This document shows, in pieces, positions 35,581 through 44,853 of a DNA stretch of 64,000 nt; positions within the stretch are counted from its first letter, which is position 1; each line of letters begins with the position of its first letter. Location of the stretch: positions 186,001 to 250,000 of the forward strand of contig NZ_PJCH01000005.1 of assembly GCF_002943565.1 (NCBI RefSeq), written 5' to 3'. The position numbers and the translations under genes were made by a program. The notes below the pieces were generated by a model, which searched no databases, was not told the DNA's origin, and worked only from the letters and a program-made list of their open reading frames with translations. Source of the stretch: Hyphococcus luteus (GTDB taxonomy: Bacteria > Pseudomonadota > Alphaproteobacteria > Caulobacterales > Parvularculaceae).

Positions 35581-36971
35581 TGCTCCAGGATGAAGCCGGC
35601 CGGACCGGTCAAATGCGGCTCATCGTTTGTTTCATCGCGAAGACCGCCGCCGCCTTTTTTCAGCCTGCCGAGCAAAATCTGTTCAAGATCGTTTGCAAAA
35701 ACCAGATCCTCATTGGGCAGGCGAATATCGCTCGTCCGGCGCGCCGGCTGAACGATATAAGGCGTGACGACAATCACGAGCTCGCTCTCATTGCGCTGAA
35801 AGCGCGTCGACCGGAACAGGGCGCCCAACACCGGCAGGTTTCCGAGGCCCGGGAGATTGCTCACTTCATTCATCGTGTTGTTGAGAAACATGCCTGCGAT
35901 GGCGAAACTCTGGCCGCTGGCGAGCTCCACGGTCGTTTCGGCCCGGCGCACCGTAATCGCCGGGATCTGAATATCGCCGATCGTCACGGCGCCCTGATTG
36001 GACAGCTCGCTGACTTCGGGGCGCACTTTGATGCTGATGTGATCGCGGTCGAGCACCACAGGCGAAAAGGCGACGCTGACGCCGAAACTTTTCCACTCGA
36101 TCGTGACCTGGTCGAACCCTTGCGAAATCGGCACCGGAAACTCGCCGCCGGACAGGAATGTCGCCGTTTCTCCGGAAACCGCCGTCAGGTTCGGTTCGGC
36201 GAGAATGGAAACCAGCCCCTCCGCCTGAAGCGCGTCCAGAAGGCCGGAGACATCGACATTGCCGCTGTCGCTTCTGTATCCGAATCCGAGCGAATTCACC
36301 CCGGTTGAGCTGCGTGAAAAATCCCCGATGGTTTCCGCCGCGCTCGCCAGCGGTTCGCGCCCGGTCAACAACCCGACGGCGAATTTTCCGTCGTTAAAGA
36401 CCGCGTTCCAATTGAGCCCGAAGCTTTTGTCGACCTGTTTTGACACTTCAGCGACGCGAATTTGCAGATTGACCTGCGTCGGCTCGCGCACGCCGACATT
36501 GAAGGCCATGTCTTCATCTTCGCCGATATGCTGTTGCACCGCGCCCTTGACGATTTGCGCCTCAACCGGCGACCCAACGGTCCCCGATACGGAGACGCCG
36601 CGCGGCGCGCTTGTGACTTTGACGTCCGCCCCGGGAGCCTGTTCGCGGACAGCCGCCCCAATCGCCTGTTTGGAATGCTGCACCGTCAGCGCATAGGATT
36701 CGGCCGCGCCGTTTTTCAGCAATGTGTAAATCGTCGTTTTGCCGGGTTTTTTCGCATAGACGAGCACGCGCGCCGGCGTCGGAACCTGAACGTCTGCAAT
36801 CTCCGGATTGGCGATGAACACGGTTTCAGCCGCCCGCGGCAATTCGATCAGCGTCGCCGCATCGACGTCCAGCGTGATGGCCTTTTGCGACGCCGCCGGT
36901 TCGGCCATTGACGGCTGAACGATCAACAGCATCGCCGCGAGCGTCGGCGCGCCCTTCGAAAAAATACGCAT
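35577..36971 (-). CDS. cpaC: Tad/Flp pilus secretin CpaC/RcpA
   Basis: A 464-residue outer-membrane secretin: signal peptide (GAPTLAAMLLIVQPSMA), an N-terminal pilus-assembly domain (VDAATLIELPRAAETVFIANPEIADVQV), a BON-like block (VSVSGTVGSPVEAQIVKGAV), and the secretin domain (ILAEPNLTAVSGETATFLSGGEFPVP, then SFGVSVAFSPVVL, and LPGLGNLPVLGALFRS). A second ATG at 37004 would add 11 residues and overlap cpaB by 26 bp; aggtg precedes it, so it is a real alternative. Confidence 0.95.
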   Translation of the reverse strand: MRIFSKGAPTLAAMLLIVQPSMAEPAASQKAITLDVDAATLIELPRAAETVFIANPEIADVQVPTPARVLVYAKKPGKTTIYTLLKNGAAESYALTVQHSKQAIGAAVREQAPGADVKVTSAPRGVSVSGTVGSPVEAQIVKGAVQQHIGEDEDMAFNVGVREPTQVNLQIRVAEVSKQVDKSFGLNWNAVFNDGKFAVGLLTGREPLASAAETIGDFSRSSTGVNSLGFGYRSDSGNVDVSGLLDALQAEGLVSILAEPNLTAVSGETATFLSGGEFPVPISQGFDQVTIEWKSFGVSVAFSPVVLDRDHISIKVRPEVSELSNQGAVTIGDIQIPAITVRRAETTVELASGQSFAIAGMFLNNTMNEVSNLPGLGNLPVLGALFRSTRFQRNESELVIVVTPYIVQPARRTSDIRLPNEDLVFANDLEQILLGRLKKGGGGLRDETNDEPHLTGPAGFILEQ

Positions 36972-36978
36972 AATCGCC

Positions 36979-37848
36979 TTATTGGTTTTCTGTCGTTCCG
37001 CCATGCATCACCTGAACCCGGGCCGGGCCTTGTTGATTTGATCCGGCTGCCCCGCCTTTAGAGCCCTCGAGCGTGGAAAGCGCAGGCGAAACGTCGGCCG
37101 CCCAAACGGTCTCCCGCGCTTGCGCTGAAGCGGCGTCCGCGCTGACAAACGGCCTCAACGCAAGCCCCAGATTGCCCAGCTCCGTCGCGACGAGCAGCTT
37201 TTCAGCATCCTGTTGGGAGACTTCCACCGTGATCGTGTTCGGCAGCTTTTCCCGCCCGGCCGATTGCCGGGAAGAAGAAGACTCTTCCTCCATATTCAAT
37301 CTCTGATCGACCGCAATCACGCGGACATTATGCAAAATGGTTTCGCCGGAAACCTTGCGCGCAAGACCGGCTCCGGACTCGCCGAAGCGCTGCGTCAGGA
37401 TCACGTCCACCCGATCGCCAGGCAACAACATGCCGGCGGCGCTTTGCAGCGCATTGACGGTGACGGTGACGGCGCGCATGCCCGGCGTGAGCACCGCAGC
37501 CAGAAAATCGCGCTCTTTCGGCCTTATCAGGCCGGAGGCCAGCAACGGCTCGCCTTCGCTGAACCGGCGCGTCGTCACTGCGCCGATATAATTCAGCTCA
37601 GCGGCTTCGCCGCCCTCGATGTACTCTTTTTCAAAACCGCTCGGCGGAACCTCCGCCCAGCCGATATCGTCCGCGCGCAACAAAACACCGGCCTCTACCG
37701 GATGAGCCGCAACCAGAACGGCTCTCGGCCTGTCCGCAGCCGGATCAGACGACGGCGCAGCGGGGCGCATGACGGCGATCCCGGACAACAACAGGCCTGA
37801 GATCAGCGCCACAACGCCGACCGCCATCAAAATATTGCGAAAACTCAT
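36979..37848 (-). CDS. cpaB: Tad/Flp pilus assembly protein CpaB/RcpC
   Basis: A 289-residue protein with an N-terminal membrane anchor (ILMAVGVVALISGLLLSGIAVM), a SAF domain (VLVAAHPVEAGVLLRADDIGW, residues 43-63) and a later RcpC-like part (LLPGDRVDVILTQRF, TITVEVSQQDAEKLLVATELG). It heads the operon cpaB-C-D-E-F-tadB-tadC, all with overlaps or tiny gaps. No cpaA prepilin peptidase or flp pilin precedes it. Confidence 0.92.
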   Translation of the reverse strand: MSFRNILMAVGVVALISGLLLSGIAVMRPAAPSSDPAADRPRAVLVAAHPVEAGVLLRADDIGWAEVPPSGFEKEYIEGGEAAELNYIGAVTTRRFSEGEPLLASGLIRPKERDFLAAVLTPGMRAVTVTVNALQSAAGMLLPGDRVDVILTQRFGESGAGLARKVSGETILHNVRVIAVDQRLNMEEESSSSRQSAGREKLPNTITVEVSQQDAEKLLVATELGNLGLALRPFVSADAASAQARETVWAADVSPALSTLEGSKGGAAGSNQQGPARVQVMHGGTTENQ

Positions 37849-38268
37849 TGCACGCCCCCTACGCTGTTACAGGTCATGCGAACGCGCAAACGCCCCGCAT
37901 CGCGCGCCGACACGCCGTATTTTCGAATTTTTTCCGAGGCCGAAGCCCGTTCAAGATTATAGTGCGTGTACGCAATATATTGTTCTTGTCCAAACCGAAG
38001 CCGTTTTCCGTCTTTTGCAAAATTCTCTTCGGGTCGCGCTACGCTTGGTTTTATAGCGCAGATCTTCTGGGTGCGCATTGTTTTTCCTTGACCACAAAAA
38101 TTACAGCTCGCACTGTAACTCAACACCCCCAAGTTTCGTTGATTTGCATCAAGTTTTATTTTACTCATTATTTAAATATCTTTATACGGAATTAATTCTT
38201 TAGAAACTATATTGCCCTTCATATGGTCTGAAACCGCCCGACTGCGGGACAGCGTCTCGGACTGGGAC
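37849..38268. promoter_or_regulatory. Divergent intergenic region between the cpa operon and the tadD-like gene
   Basis: No gene is seen. The part 38090-38230 is AT-rich. A palindrome ttacag-ctcgca-ctgtaa lies at 38101-38118 and caatatattg at 37973-37982; either could bind a regulator of the two pilus transcripts. I could not pick clear -35/-10 boxes. Confidence 0.4.
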
Positions 38269-39057
38269 ATGCCATATCGCTCTAATCATATTGACGTCTT
38301 GAAAATCTTGTCCGCCTTGCTGATGGCCGCCGGCGCGTCAGCATGCGCAAGCGGCGCCGGCGTGAAAGACGCGCAGCCCGTTTCCGTCGCGGAGCCGAGC
38401 ACAGCCTCCATGCTTCGCCTGGCGCACGCCGCACGATCGGCGGGCGATCTCGCCTCCGCCATCAATCTTTATCGCAACGCCCTTTTGCAGGATCCGGGCA
38501 ATGGCGATTTGCAAGTCAAGCTCGGCGAGGTTCTCGCCGAAGCCGGATCCTTCGACGACGCAATCGGCGTTTTCCAAGACGTGGACGACGCATCGCCGGA
38601 CAAGGCCAGGGCCCTTGTCGGCCTTTCCCGCATCTATCTGCAGCTCAATCAGCCGGAACAGGCCCTCGCCTATGCGGACCAGGCGCAACAGATCGCCCCC
38701 GCCGACGCTCAGGCGCTGAACCAGCGCGGCGTTACGCTCGACTCCCTCGGCCGGCACGACGAAGCCCAGGCCAGTTATAGATCGATACTTGAGACAGCGC
38801 CGCGCAACGTCCCTGCGCGCAATAACCTGGCGTTGTCGCTCGCCTTCAGCGGACATTTCGATGAAGCCGTCGCCATTCTGACGCCCATGGCCCGCTCGTC
38901 GGACGCCTCCCCGCAAATCCGTCAAAATCTGGCGCTGGTCTATGGGCTGAAAGGCGACGCGCAACGCGCGGCGGCGTTGAGTAAGATGGATCTCGATGAG
39001 GAAAAGGTGCAGGTGAATTTGCGGTTCTTCGACTACGCCCGCAGCCGCCAGCGCTGA
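38269..39057 (+). CDS. TPR lipoprotein of the Tad locus (TadD-like)
   Basis: A 262-residue protein with a lipoprotein-like lead (LLMAAGASACASG; Cys about residue 25) and about five TPR units from residue 50 (ASAINLYRNALLQDPGNGDLQVKLGEVL, in pieces; then ALVGLSRIYLQLNQPEQALAYADQAQQIAP). TadD proteins of this type are needed for secretin assembly or stability. Its place between the two pilus operons supports the call. The start is uncertain: ATG 38269 or 38320; no strong ribosome site marks either. Confidence 0.82.
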   Translation: MPYRSNHIDVLKILSALLMAAGASACASGAGVKDAQPVSVAEPSTASMLRLAHAARSAGDLASAINLYRNALLQDPGNGDLQVKLGEVLAEAGSFDDAIGVFQDVDDASPDKARALVGLSRIYLQLNQPEQALAYADQAQQIAPADAQALNQRGVTLDSLGRHDEAQASYRSILETAPRNVPARNNLALSLAFSGHFDEAVAILTPMARSSDASPQIRQNLALVYGLKGDAQRAAALSKMDLDEEKVQVNLRFFDYARSRQR

Positions 39058-39105
39058 GCGCGCCCTGCCGCCGTTTTTACCGCCGGCGCTCGCGCATTGC
39101 CTGGG

Positions 39106-39513
39106 TCAGAGCGGATAACACGCTTCCGCTTTCAGCATGACCGTCCCCTTTCCCGTCCAGGGCAGGATCAGGCGAACCGGATGGCTGACGGCGACCTTTT
39201 CTCCGCATTCCACGACTTCGACGTCGATCAGCTCCGCATCGAGCGCGACGCCCGCCGCGCGGGCGACGACATAGTCTTTGACGGCGTCGTCTTCGCCGCA
39301 TTTAACCGCGTCGACAGCGCCGCACCGCGCGGCGACGTCAACGGCGTGGCTGAGCGTCGCCTGCGTCCAGACCACGCGGCCTGCATCGATCAGCCCCAGC
39401 ACGAAGGCCAGCAACACCGGAAACAAAAGGGCGTATTCAATCGCAACCACGCCTTTTGCGTCAGCATGCGAACTTTTCCCGCGCAGATGTCGACGGCCAG
39501 CCGCTGGGGTCAT
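39106..39513 (-). CDS. TadE/TadF-like minor pseudopilin
   Basis: A 135-residue protein with the TadE pattern: short basic lead, GVVAIEYALLFPVLLAFVLGLIDAGRVVWTQ (in two halves, residues 21-50), where the small-residue/Glu start of the hydrophobic helix is the prepilin-peptidase-type site. It has three Cys in the pilin head (AARCGAVDAVKCG, VVECGE). It overlaps the preceding tadE by ATGA. Confidence 0.85.
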   Translation of the reverse strand: MTPAAGRRHLRGKSSHADAKGVVAIEYALLFPVLLAFVLGLIDAGRVVWTQATLSHAVDVAARCGAVDAVKCGEDDAVKDYVVARAAGVALDAELIDVEVVECGEKVAVSHPVRLILPWTGKGTVMLKAEACYPL

Positions 39514-39977
39514 TTCAACCTCACCGTCGATTCCCCCGTCAGGACAACCGGCGAAGACACCCAGGGATAAGGCAAAATCGTGTGATGCTCGAATGACGCC
39601 TCGACCTTGACATAGTCGCCGGGGGCGTCGCCGCCGGGGCAGGTGAAATCGCAACTGATGACGGTGACGCCGTCCAGCCCCGGACAGCCGCAAAAACTGA
39701 GCGGCGCCGCGCCCGCCGTCACGCCGGACAGGCCGGTGGCGTTCTCCATCGCCGTCTCAATGCCGTCCGGATCGAACCCGTTCCGCACGGCGTAAAGCGC
39801 GCCTGCTTCAGCCGCGTTCTGCACTTCCATATCCTGATAAGCGGCCAGCCCGATCTCGACGACTCCAATGAGTAGCACGACGAGCAAAGGCGCAAGCAAG
39901 GCGAACTCAATAGCCGCAACGCCGGCTGTCGTTTCCGGTCCGGGCTTACGCCGTGATGTTGATTTCATCATGCTCAT
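39510..39977 (-). CDS. TadE-like minor pseudopilin
   Basis: A 155-residue protein: basic lead, then GVAAIEFALLAPLLVVLLIGVVEIG, the TadE-type helix with conserved Glu, followed by MEVQNAAEAGALYA and a Cys-rich loop (SFCGCPGLDG, CDFTCPGGD). An alternative ATG at 39971 is possible. It is 9 bp downstream of tadG. Confidence 0.88.
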   Translation of the reverse strand: MSMMKSTSRRKPGPETTAGVAAIEFALLAPLLVVLLIGVVEIGLAAYQDMEVQNAAEAGALYAVRNGFDPDGIETAMENATGLSGVTAGAAPLSFCGCPGLDGVTVISCDFTCPGGDAPGDYVKVEASFEHHTILPYPWVSSPVVLTGESTVRLK

Positions 39978-39986
39978 GCCGGCGCC

Positions 39987-41246
39987 TCACTCCACAAGTT
40001 CGCTGCTGTTGTCGCCGCCGATCGGCGTGATTCCGACGCCGTCGCAATCGGTGTCGAGGTCGAGATTGTTGTAGAGCTTTATCGTGCGGACGATGATTTG
40101 CGTGCAGTCCGTGTCGCCGATAACCGTATTGTTTCTGATGTAGACGCCCTGATTGGGAAAATAGAGAGCGCCTTCCACTTTCACGATCGAATTGCTGTCA
40201 AACCTGTGCTCCCTTGACGGCGAGGCGGTTCTCGGGCTCATCATGGCGATGCCGGCGTAAGGTCCCGTGGAAGGCGCCGTGATTTCCAGGACGGAATTAT
40301 TCCTGATGCGAAAATCGTAATCGCCGTTTATGACCAGCGTCGTTCCTGACGTCGCATAAACGCGCGAATTGCTGTCTATCTGGAACCTGTCATCGATATA
40401 ATAGACGCCCGCGCCAAGGTGAGCGGTCGCCCCGTTGCGGAAATAGAGCCCATTGCAGAAATGCCCGGCCGTGAGGTGAACTGTCTTATTGTTCTGCGCA
40501 AATCCGCTTTGCGACGTGCAAGGCGGAATCGGCTGCAGGGATAAATCCGCATAAGGATCGTCAATCGGCGGCGCATTGCTGAGCAGCGGCGAGCCGTTCA
40601 GCTTCGCATTATTGCTCAGCCGCCAGCCGCCGACTACGGACACCGGGCCGTTGATTTCCGCATTGTTGCGGACGGTCAGCCCGGCGCTGGAGCTCGAATT
40701 GACGCCGACGCCGCATTCCGGATTGGCCACCTTCGCATTATTGGTGACGGTGGCGGCGCTGTAAGCGGTCGGATCGAGCACCAGAAGGCAGTAAACGCCG
40801 CCCGGCGAGCCCACGACAGCGACCGCGCGCGCGCTGACATCGACGCTCGCCACATTATAGAGCCGCATAAAGCCCACTTTTTGCGGCTGCGTGATGATGA
40901 CCTCTATGGCGTTTACGTCTCCCGCATGGGATCCGGACAAGGGCGGGCGATTGACGACGACTTCCGCGCCGTCGACGGTGTTGGCGAAGCCGGCCTCGCT
41001 TGCAGCGGCCTGGGCTTCGAGCGTGAAATCCGACGGATAGCCGGCGCCCATGGCGACCGCGCCGCCATACGCCGCAGAGTCGGCGGCGGTCTGCATCTGG
41101 CGGTGCTTGGCGAAAAGAAACGCCGCTTCCGTTCCAAGCGCGACAAAGCCGATGACCACAACGAAAAGGATCGCGAAAAGAACGGCGACGCTGCCCTTCT
41201 GACGCCGCAGGAGCTCCGCGGAAACAACAGAAGAATGATCATGCAT
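39987..41246 (-). CDS. tadG: TadG-like pilus protein with beta-solenoid-like passenger
   Basis: A 419-residue protein: N-terminal TadE/TadG helix (GSVAVLFAILFVVVIGFVALGTEAA, residues 18-42), then KHRQMQTAADSAAYGGAVAM, typical for TadG. From about residue 150 the chain shows about ten spaced turns of the type NN/NS/NG followed by a hydrophobic strand (VTNNAKV, VRNNAEI, LSNNAKL, FRNGATAHL, DSNSRVYA, IRNNSVLEI, DSNSIVKV, IRNNTVI, LYNNLDL). That pattern suggests a right-handed beta-helix rather than the VWA domain of classical TadG. The ATG at 41246 is preferred over an upstream TTG. Confidence 0.8.
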   Translation of the reverse strand: MHDHSSVVSAELLRRQKGSVAVLFAILFVVVIGFVALGTEAAFLFAKHRQMQTAADSAAYGGAVAMGAGYPSDFTLEAQAAASEAGFANTVDGAEVVVNRPPLSGSHAGDVNAIEVIITQPQKVGFMRLYNVASVDVSARAVAVVGSPGGVYCLLVLDPTAYSAATVTNNAKVANPECGVGVNSSSSAGLTVRNNAEINGPVSVVGGWRLSNNAKLNGSPLLSNAPPIDDPYADLSLQPIPPCTSQSGFAQNNKTVHLTAGHFCNGLYFRNGATAHLGAGVYYIDDRFQIDSNSRVYATSGTTLVINGDYDFRIRNNSVLEITAPSTGPYAGIAMMSPRTASPSREHRFDSNSIVKVEGALYFPNQGVYIRNNTVIGDTDCTQIIVRTIKLYNNLDLDTDCDGVGITPIGGDNSSELVE

Positions 41247-41627
41247 CGGCTTCACCAGATCCTGAACGGTTTGCAAGAACAACAGCGCGTCGTCCCGCTG
41301 ATCAAAGCTCGCCCCTCACAAGGGCAGGGCCTGATTGTCTGCTATTAGCGTTTCCGAACGGTTGCGCTGACTTGCTTTTTATTGGCGGAGGAAAATTCTT
41401 CACCGCATATTAAGCATGTTTTGCGGCCCGCCCCGCTAACCGTCGCGAAAATTGGAAATTTAAAAACCAATCCTAATAATCATTTAATTTTCAGGAACTT
41501 TGGAGAGAACCGCAGGGCGCAAGCGCCGCCTTTATCTCCTAACGATTGAGTAACCCCCGCCCGATTATTCTTCTACTTTGCAGTCACGACGCTCAATAAC
41601 GGCGTTCGGCGGCGCGGCGCTTAATGT
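41247..41627. other. Divergent intergenic region upstream of tadG and the GGDEF-EAL gene
   Basis: No gene is visible. The part 41380-41500 is AT-rich. A stem-loop lies at 41502-41539: ggaga (41502-41506) pairs with tctcc (41535-41539), enclosing ggcgc-aa-gcgcc (41516-41527). It would fall in the 5' leader of the GGDEF-EAL gene. Confidence 0.45.
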
Positions 41628-43313
41628 ATGAAAATAGCCGATAATATCGCAAGCATTTCCGACCTTCAGGCGATCATCAACGTGATGCCGTTGCCGGTTT
41701 TCATCAAGAATCGCGCGCACCGCATCGTGTTGCTCAATGACGCGGCGTGCGAGTTTTTCGGCCATTCCCGCGAGGTTATGATCGGCTTTTCCGACTACGA
41801 TCTTTTCCCGGACGAAGAGGTCGAGGTGTTTCACGCCGCCGACGATCGCGTATTCGACGACGGCGTCCTTTCGGAGAACGAAGAACAGGTCACCGACGCG
41901 GCCGGCAAAACGCGAACGGTCATCACGCGCAAACGCCGCGTGCGCCTGGAGGACGCCGATTACCTCGTCGCCACCATCACGGATGTGACCGCCTATCGCG
42001 AAGCCGAAGCCCACAACTACCATCTGGCGTTTCACGACACGCTGACCGGCCTGCCGAACCGCGCCTTGCTGAATGAGCGCATCGACCAGGCTTTACTGCG
42101 CCGCCAACGTTCAGGCGAGCGCTGCACATTGCTCTACATCGATCTCGACCGTTTCAAGGAAGTCAATGACGCCTTCGGCCATCAGGCGGGAGACGCGTTG
42201 CTCCAAGCTTTCGCCGAACGCCTGACAATGATCGTGCGCGCATCCGATACTGTTGCAAGGCTCGGCGGCGATGAATTCGCCGTTTTGCTCATCGACCGCG
42301 GCAAACAAGCGGATGTGGAGCTTGTTTGCCGCCGCATTCTCGAGGCCGCGGCCGAACCCTTCTTTGTTGAAAATACGCGCGCCTTTGTCAGCGCCTCGAT
42401 CGGCGTTGCGGACGCAATCAAAGATCTCGACAATGTCGAATTGCAGCGCCAGGCGGATGTGGCGCTCTATCAGGCGAAACGCGAGGGCCGGGCCTGCTTT
42501 CGGCGCTTCACGAGCGAGCTCGACAAACATATTCAACACCTTCGCCGCCTTGAAAGCGATCTGCGGGAGGCGTTGGCGAAGAAGAGCGGTCTCGAAGTCT
42601 ACTACCAGCCGCTCTTTACTACGGCCGACGAAAAGCTTGCGGGAATGGAGGCGCTGATCCGCTGGCGCCATCCCGAACTCGGCCTGCTGCAGCCGGAGGA
42701 ATTCATACCGGTCGCGGAGGAATCGGGTCTGATCGTTCCGCTTGGCGATTGGGTGCTCCAGCAAGCCTGCCTGATGATGGCGCAATGGCCAGACATTACG
42801 CTGGCCGTGAACCTGTCGCCCGTTCAGCTGCGGGAGGAAAACCTGGCGGAAAGGATCGTTGAGATCCTGAACGAGGCGAATCTCGATCCGTCCAGGCTGG
42901 AGCTTGAACTCACGGAAGGCGCTATTCTCAATACAAACGAAAACATCCGCACCTGCCTGAAAAAGCTGCGGGCCGCCGGCGTCAAGATCGTGCTCGACGA
43001 TTTCGGCACCGGGTATTCGAGCCTGACGCATCTTCAAAAGCTCGACGTCGACAAGGTCAAAATCGACAAGTCCTTTGTCAATGACATCGCCGCAAACGAT
43101 CAATCCGAGGCGATCGTGCACGCGGTCACTTATCTTGCGCGGGTGCTCGGCATTCCCGTCACCGCCGAAGGCGTGGAGAACAGCCGCCAGCACGATCTGC
43201 TGCGCATCATCGGCTGCACCGAGATGCAGGGCTTTCTCTACTCGCATCCTCTCAGCGCCGAAGACACCCGGCGCTTCCTGGCCGACAAAAAGAAATGGAC
43301 TCACGTCGCTTAA
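41628..43313 (+). CDS. PAS-GGDEF-EAL cyclic-di-GMP enzyme
   Basis: A 561-residue soluble protein: PAS domain (about residues 10-125, MPLPVFIKNRAHRIVLLNDAAC), GGDEF domain (about 130-295) with intact GGDEF at 213-217 and a product-inhibition site RASD five residues before it, and EAL domain (about 310-555) with GMEALIRWRHPE, NLSPVQLRE, LDDFGTGYSSL and AEGVEN. Both the cyclase and the phosphodiesterase look catalytically complete. Being next to the Tad pilus operons, it may tune surface attachment; that is inference. Confidence 0.95.
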   Translation: MKIADNIASISDLQAIINVMPLPVFIKNRAHRIVLLNDAACEFFGHSREVMIGFSDYDLFPDEEVEVFHAADDRVFDDGVLSENEEQVTDAAGKTRTVITRKRRVRLEDADYLVATITDVTAYREAEAHNYHLAFHDTLTGLPNRALLNERIDQALLRRQRSGERCTLLYIDLDRFKEVNDAFGHQAGDALLQAFAERLTMIVRASDTVARLGGDEFAVLLIDRGKQADVELVCRRILEAAAEPFFVENTRAFVSASIGVADAIKDLDNVELQRQADVALYQAKREGRACFRRFTSELDKHIQHLRRLESDLREALAKKSGLEVYYQPLFTTADEKLAGMEALIRWRHPELGLLQPEEFIPVAEESGLIVPLGDWVLQQACLMMAQWPDITLAVNLSPVQLREENLAERIVEILNEANLDPSRLELELTEGAILNTNENIRTCLKKLRAAGVKIVLDDFGTGYSSLTHLQKLDVDKVKIDKSFVNDIAANDQSEAIVHAVTYLARVLGIPVTAEGVENSRQHDLLRIIGCTEMQGFLYSHPLSAEDTRRFLADKKKWTHVA

Positions 43314-43448
43314 GACGCGGCGGCCGTCCTCATCCGAGCAAAACCGTCAAAACCGAAAAGCGATACGGCGACCGGGAAACGGCGGCATGCGCTGATCCGT
43401 GCGCATATGCGGATTGGCTCCAGCGTAATGTCTTGTTTTTAAAATGGA

Positions 43449-43522
43449 TGGAGCGGGTGAAGGGAATCGAACCCTCGTCGTAAGCTTGGGAAGCTTCTGC
43501 TCTGCCATTGAGCTACACCCGC
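43449..43522 (-). tRNA. tRNA-Gly (anticodon CCC)
   Basis: On the reverse strand gcgggtg (5' end at 43522) pairs with cacccgc (3' end), D-arm gctc/gagc, anticodon loop ttCCCaa, T-arm with ttcgatt loop, discriminator T and encoded CCA (43451-43449). Position 27/43 is a G-A mismatch at the end of the anticodon stem. Confidence 0.96.
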
Positions 43523-43834
43523 TTCAGGCCGCCGGCGGCGCGCGGGGCCGCAGCGGCCCCTCATTTCGCCTTAGCGGAGAAAAAGGTCAAGCGGGGCCTG
43601 TTCTAACGGGGTCTGGCCGGTTCGGCGCCGACCCAGCTACGCCGGAGCGAAGCCCCGGCTTCGCCGAGGCGAGAAAGGCCTCGACGCAAGGCCCAAATCT
43701 CACCAAGAATTCATGTTCCAGGCTGCGGGCCGCCATCTTTCGGCCCCGCCAAACAGGCTTATTTATGGCCCGAACTGGGACGGCCTGAGCGCTGTTCCCT
43801 AGGATTATCGGGGATTTTGAAAGGAGGCCGGCAG
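43523..43834. other. Gene-free stretch between tRNA-Gly and the SYLF gene
   Basis: About 310 bp that hold the tRNA promoter on one strand and the SYLF promoter on the other. I see no gene, long repeat or clear terminator. Confidence 0.4.
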
Positions 43835-44671
43835 ATGAAACGGCTATTTTGCATGCTCGGCGCTTTCGGCGCGGCGATTTCGATGACGATCGCGCCCGCC
43901 AGCGCCAAGCCGAAAGGGGAAAAGGCCGAAGAACTGGTGGTGAAGGCCGCCGACACGGTCAGCTATTTCGCCAATGACAGCGCCTTCGAGCCGCTCTGGG
44001 ATACGGCGGATCAGGCGAAAGCCATGGTGATCATCCCGAAATCGATCCGCGGCGGCTTCATCATCGGCGCGTCCGGCGGCAATGCGGTGATGGTCGCGCG
44101 TAATGAAGACGGCAGCTGGTCGGAGCCGACCTTTTTCACCATCGGGTCTCTTTCCGTCGGCTTCCAGGCCGGCGTCGAAGGCTCCGAGACGATCCTCCTG
44201 ATCATGACCCAGCGCGGCATGGAGCACATGCTGTCGACCAATGTGAAGCTGGGCGCCGACCTGTCGCTCGCCGCCGGGCCCATCGGCGCCGGCGCGAAAG
44301 CGCAGACCGTCGACGTCCTCGCCTTCTCCCGCTCGCGCGGGCTTTACGGCGGCGTCAGCCTTGAAGGCGCGATCCTGAAATCGCGCAACAGCTGGAATGA
44401 GGGCTATTACCAGGCGAATGTCAGCCCGGTGGACATCATCTTCCGCGAAAAGGTCTCGCACCCGCAATCGGCGGTCCTGCAGAACGCGGTCTGGGCGCTC
44501 GCCCATCGCGACGAGCCGGGCGCGCAGCCAGCCGTGATGGCGCCGGTGCAGCCGGCGCGCATCGATCCGGTGACCGGCGAGCCGCTGCCGGACGAGCCCG
44601 AATATGAAGACGACGACGTCTGGGCCGCGCCCATCGGCCCGGTCGAGCCGGCGGAAGAAGACAACAACTAG
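43835..44671 (+). CDS. SYLF/Ysc84 domain lipid-binding protein, exported
   Basis: A 278-residue protein: signal peptide (MLGAFGAAISMTIAPASA), then the SYLF core KAMVIIPKSIRGGFIIGASGGNAVM with GSLSVGFQAGVEGSETILLIMT and AFSRSRGLYGGVSLEGAILK. SYLF domains bind phosphoinositides in eukaryotes; bacterial ones are periplasmic with unknown role. The C-terminus is Pro/Glu-rich and probably disordered (PDEPEYEDDD). A strong aaggagg precedes ATG 43835. Confidence 0.9.
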   Translation: MKRLFCMLGAFGAAISMTIAPASAKPKGEKAEELVVKAADTVSYFANDSAFEPLWDTADQAKAMVIIPKSIRGGFIIGASGGNAVMVARNEDGSWSEPTFFTIGSLSVGFQAGVEGSETILLIMTQRGMEHMLSTNVKLGADLSLAAGPIGAGAKAQTVDVLAFSRSRGLYGGVSLEGAILKSRNSWNEGYYQANVSPVDIIFREKVSHPQSAVLQNAVWALAHRDEPGAQPAVMAPVQPARIDPVTGEPLPDEPEYEDDDVWAAPIGPVEPAEEDNN

Positions 44672-44786
44672 CCTCAAGAGCCCGGGGCGCATCGTTTCCC
44701 GGCCGACAGAAACGTCTGATTATCAACCGCCGCAACAAAGGCGGCATATTTCAGGTCAGGCTCTAACGCTGAATTGATCGCGTTTG

Positions 44787-44817
44787 AAACGCCCGCCGGT
44801 TTCCCCGGCGGGTGTTT
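44787..44817 (+). terminator. Rho-independent terminator
   Basis: aaacgcccgccgg (44787-44799) pairs with ccggcgggtgttt (44805-44817, one G-U pair), followed by tcgtt. It ends the SYLF transcript 115 bp after the stop codon and separates it from the radical SAM gene. Confidence 0.8.
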
Positions 44818-44853
44818 TCGTTATGCTGCAGCGTTTAATCCGGACGAAAAAAA

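Noticed and set aside
43523-43834. Integration site next to tRNA-Gly
   Set aside because: There is no integrase gene and no repeat of the tRNA 3' end in the flanking sequence.
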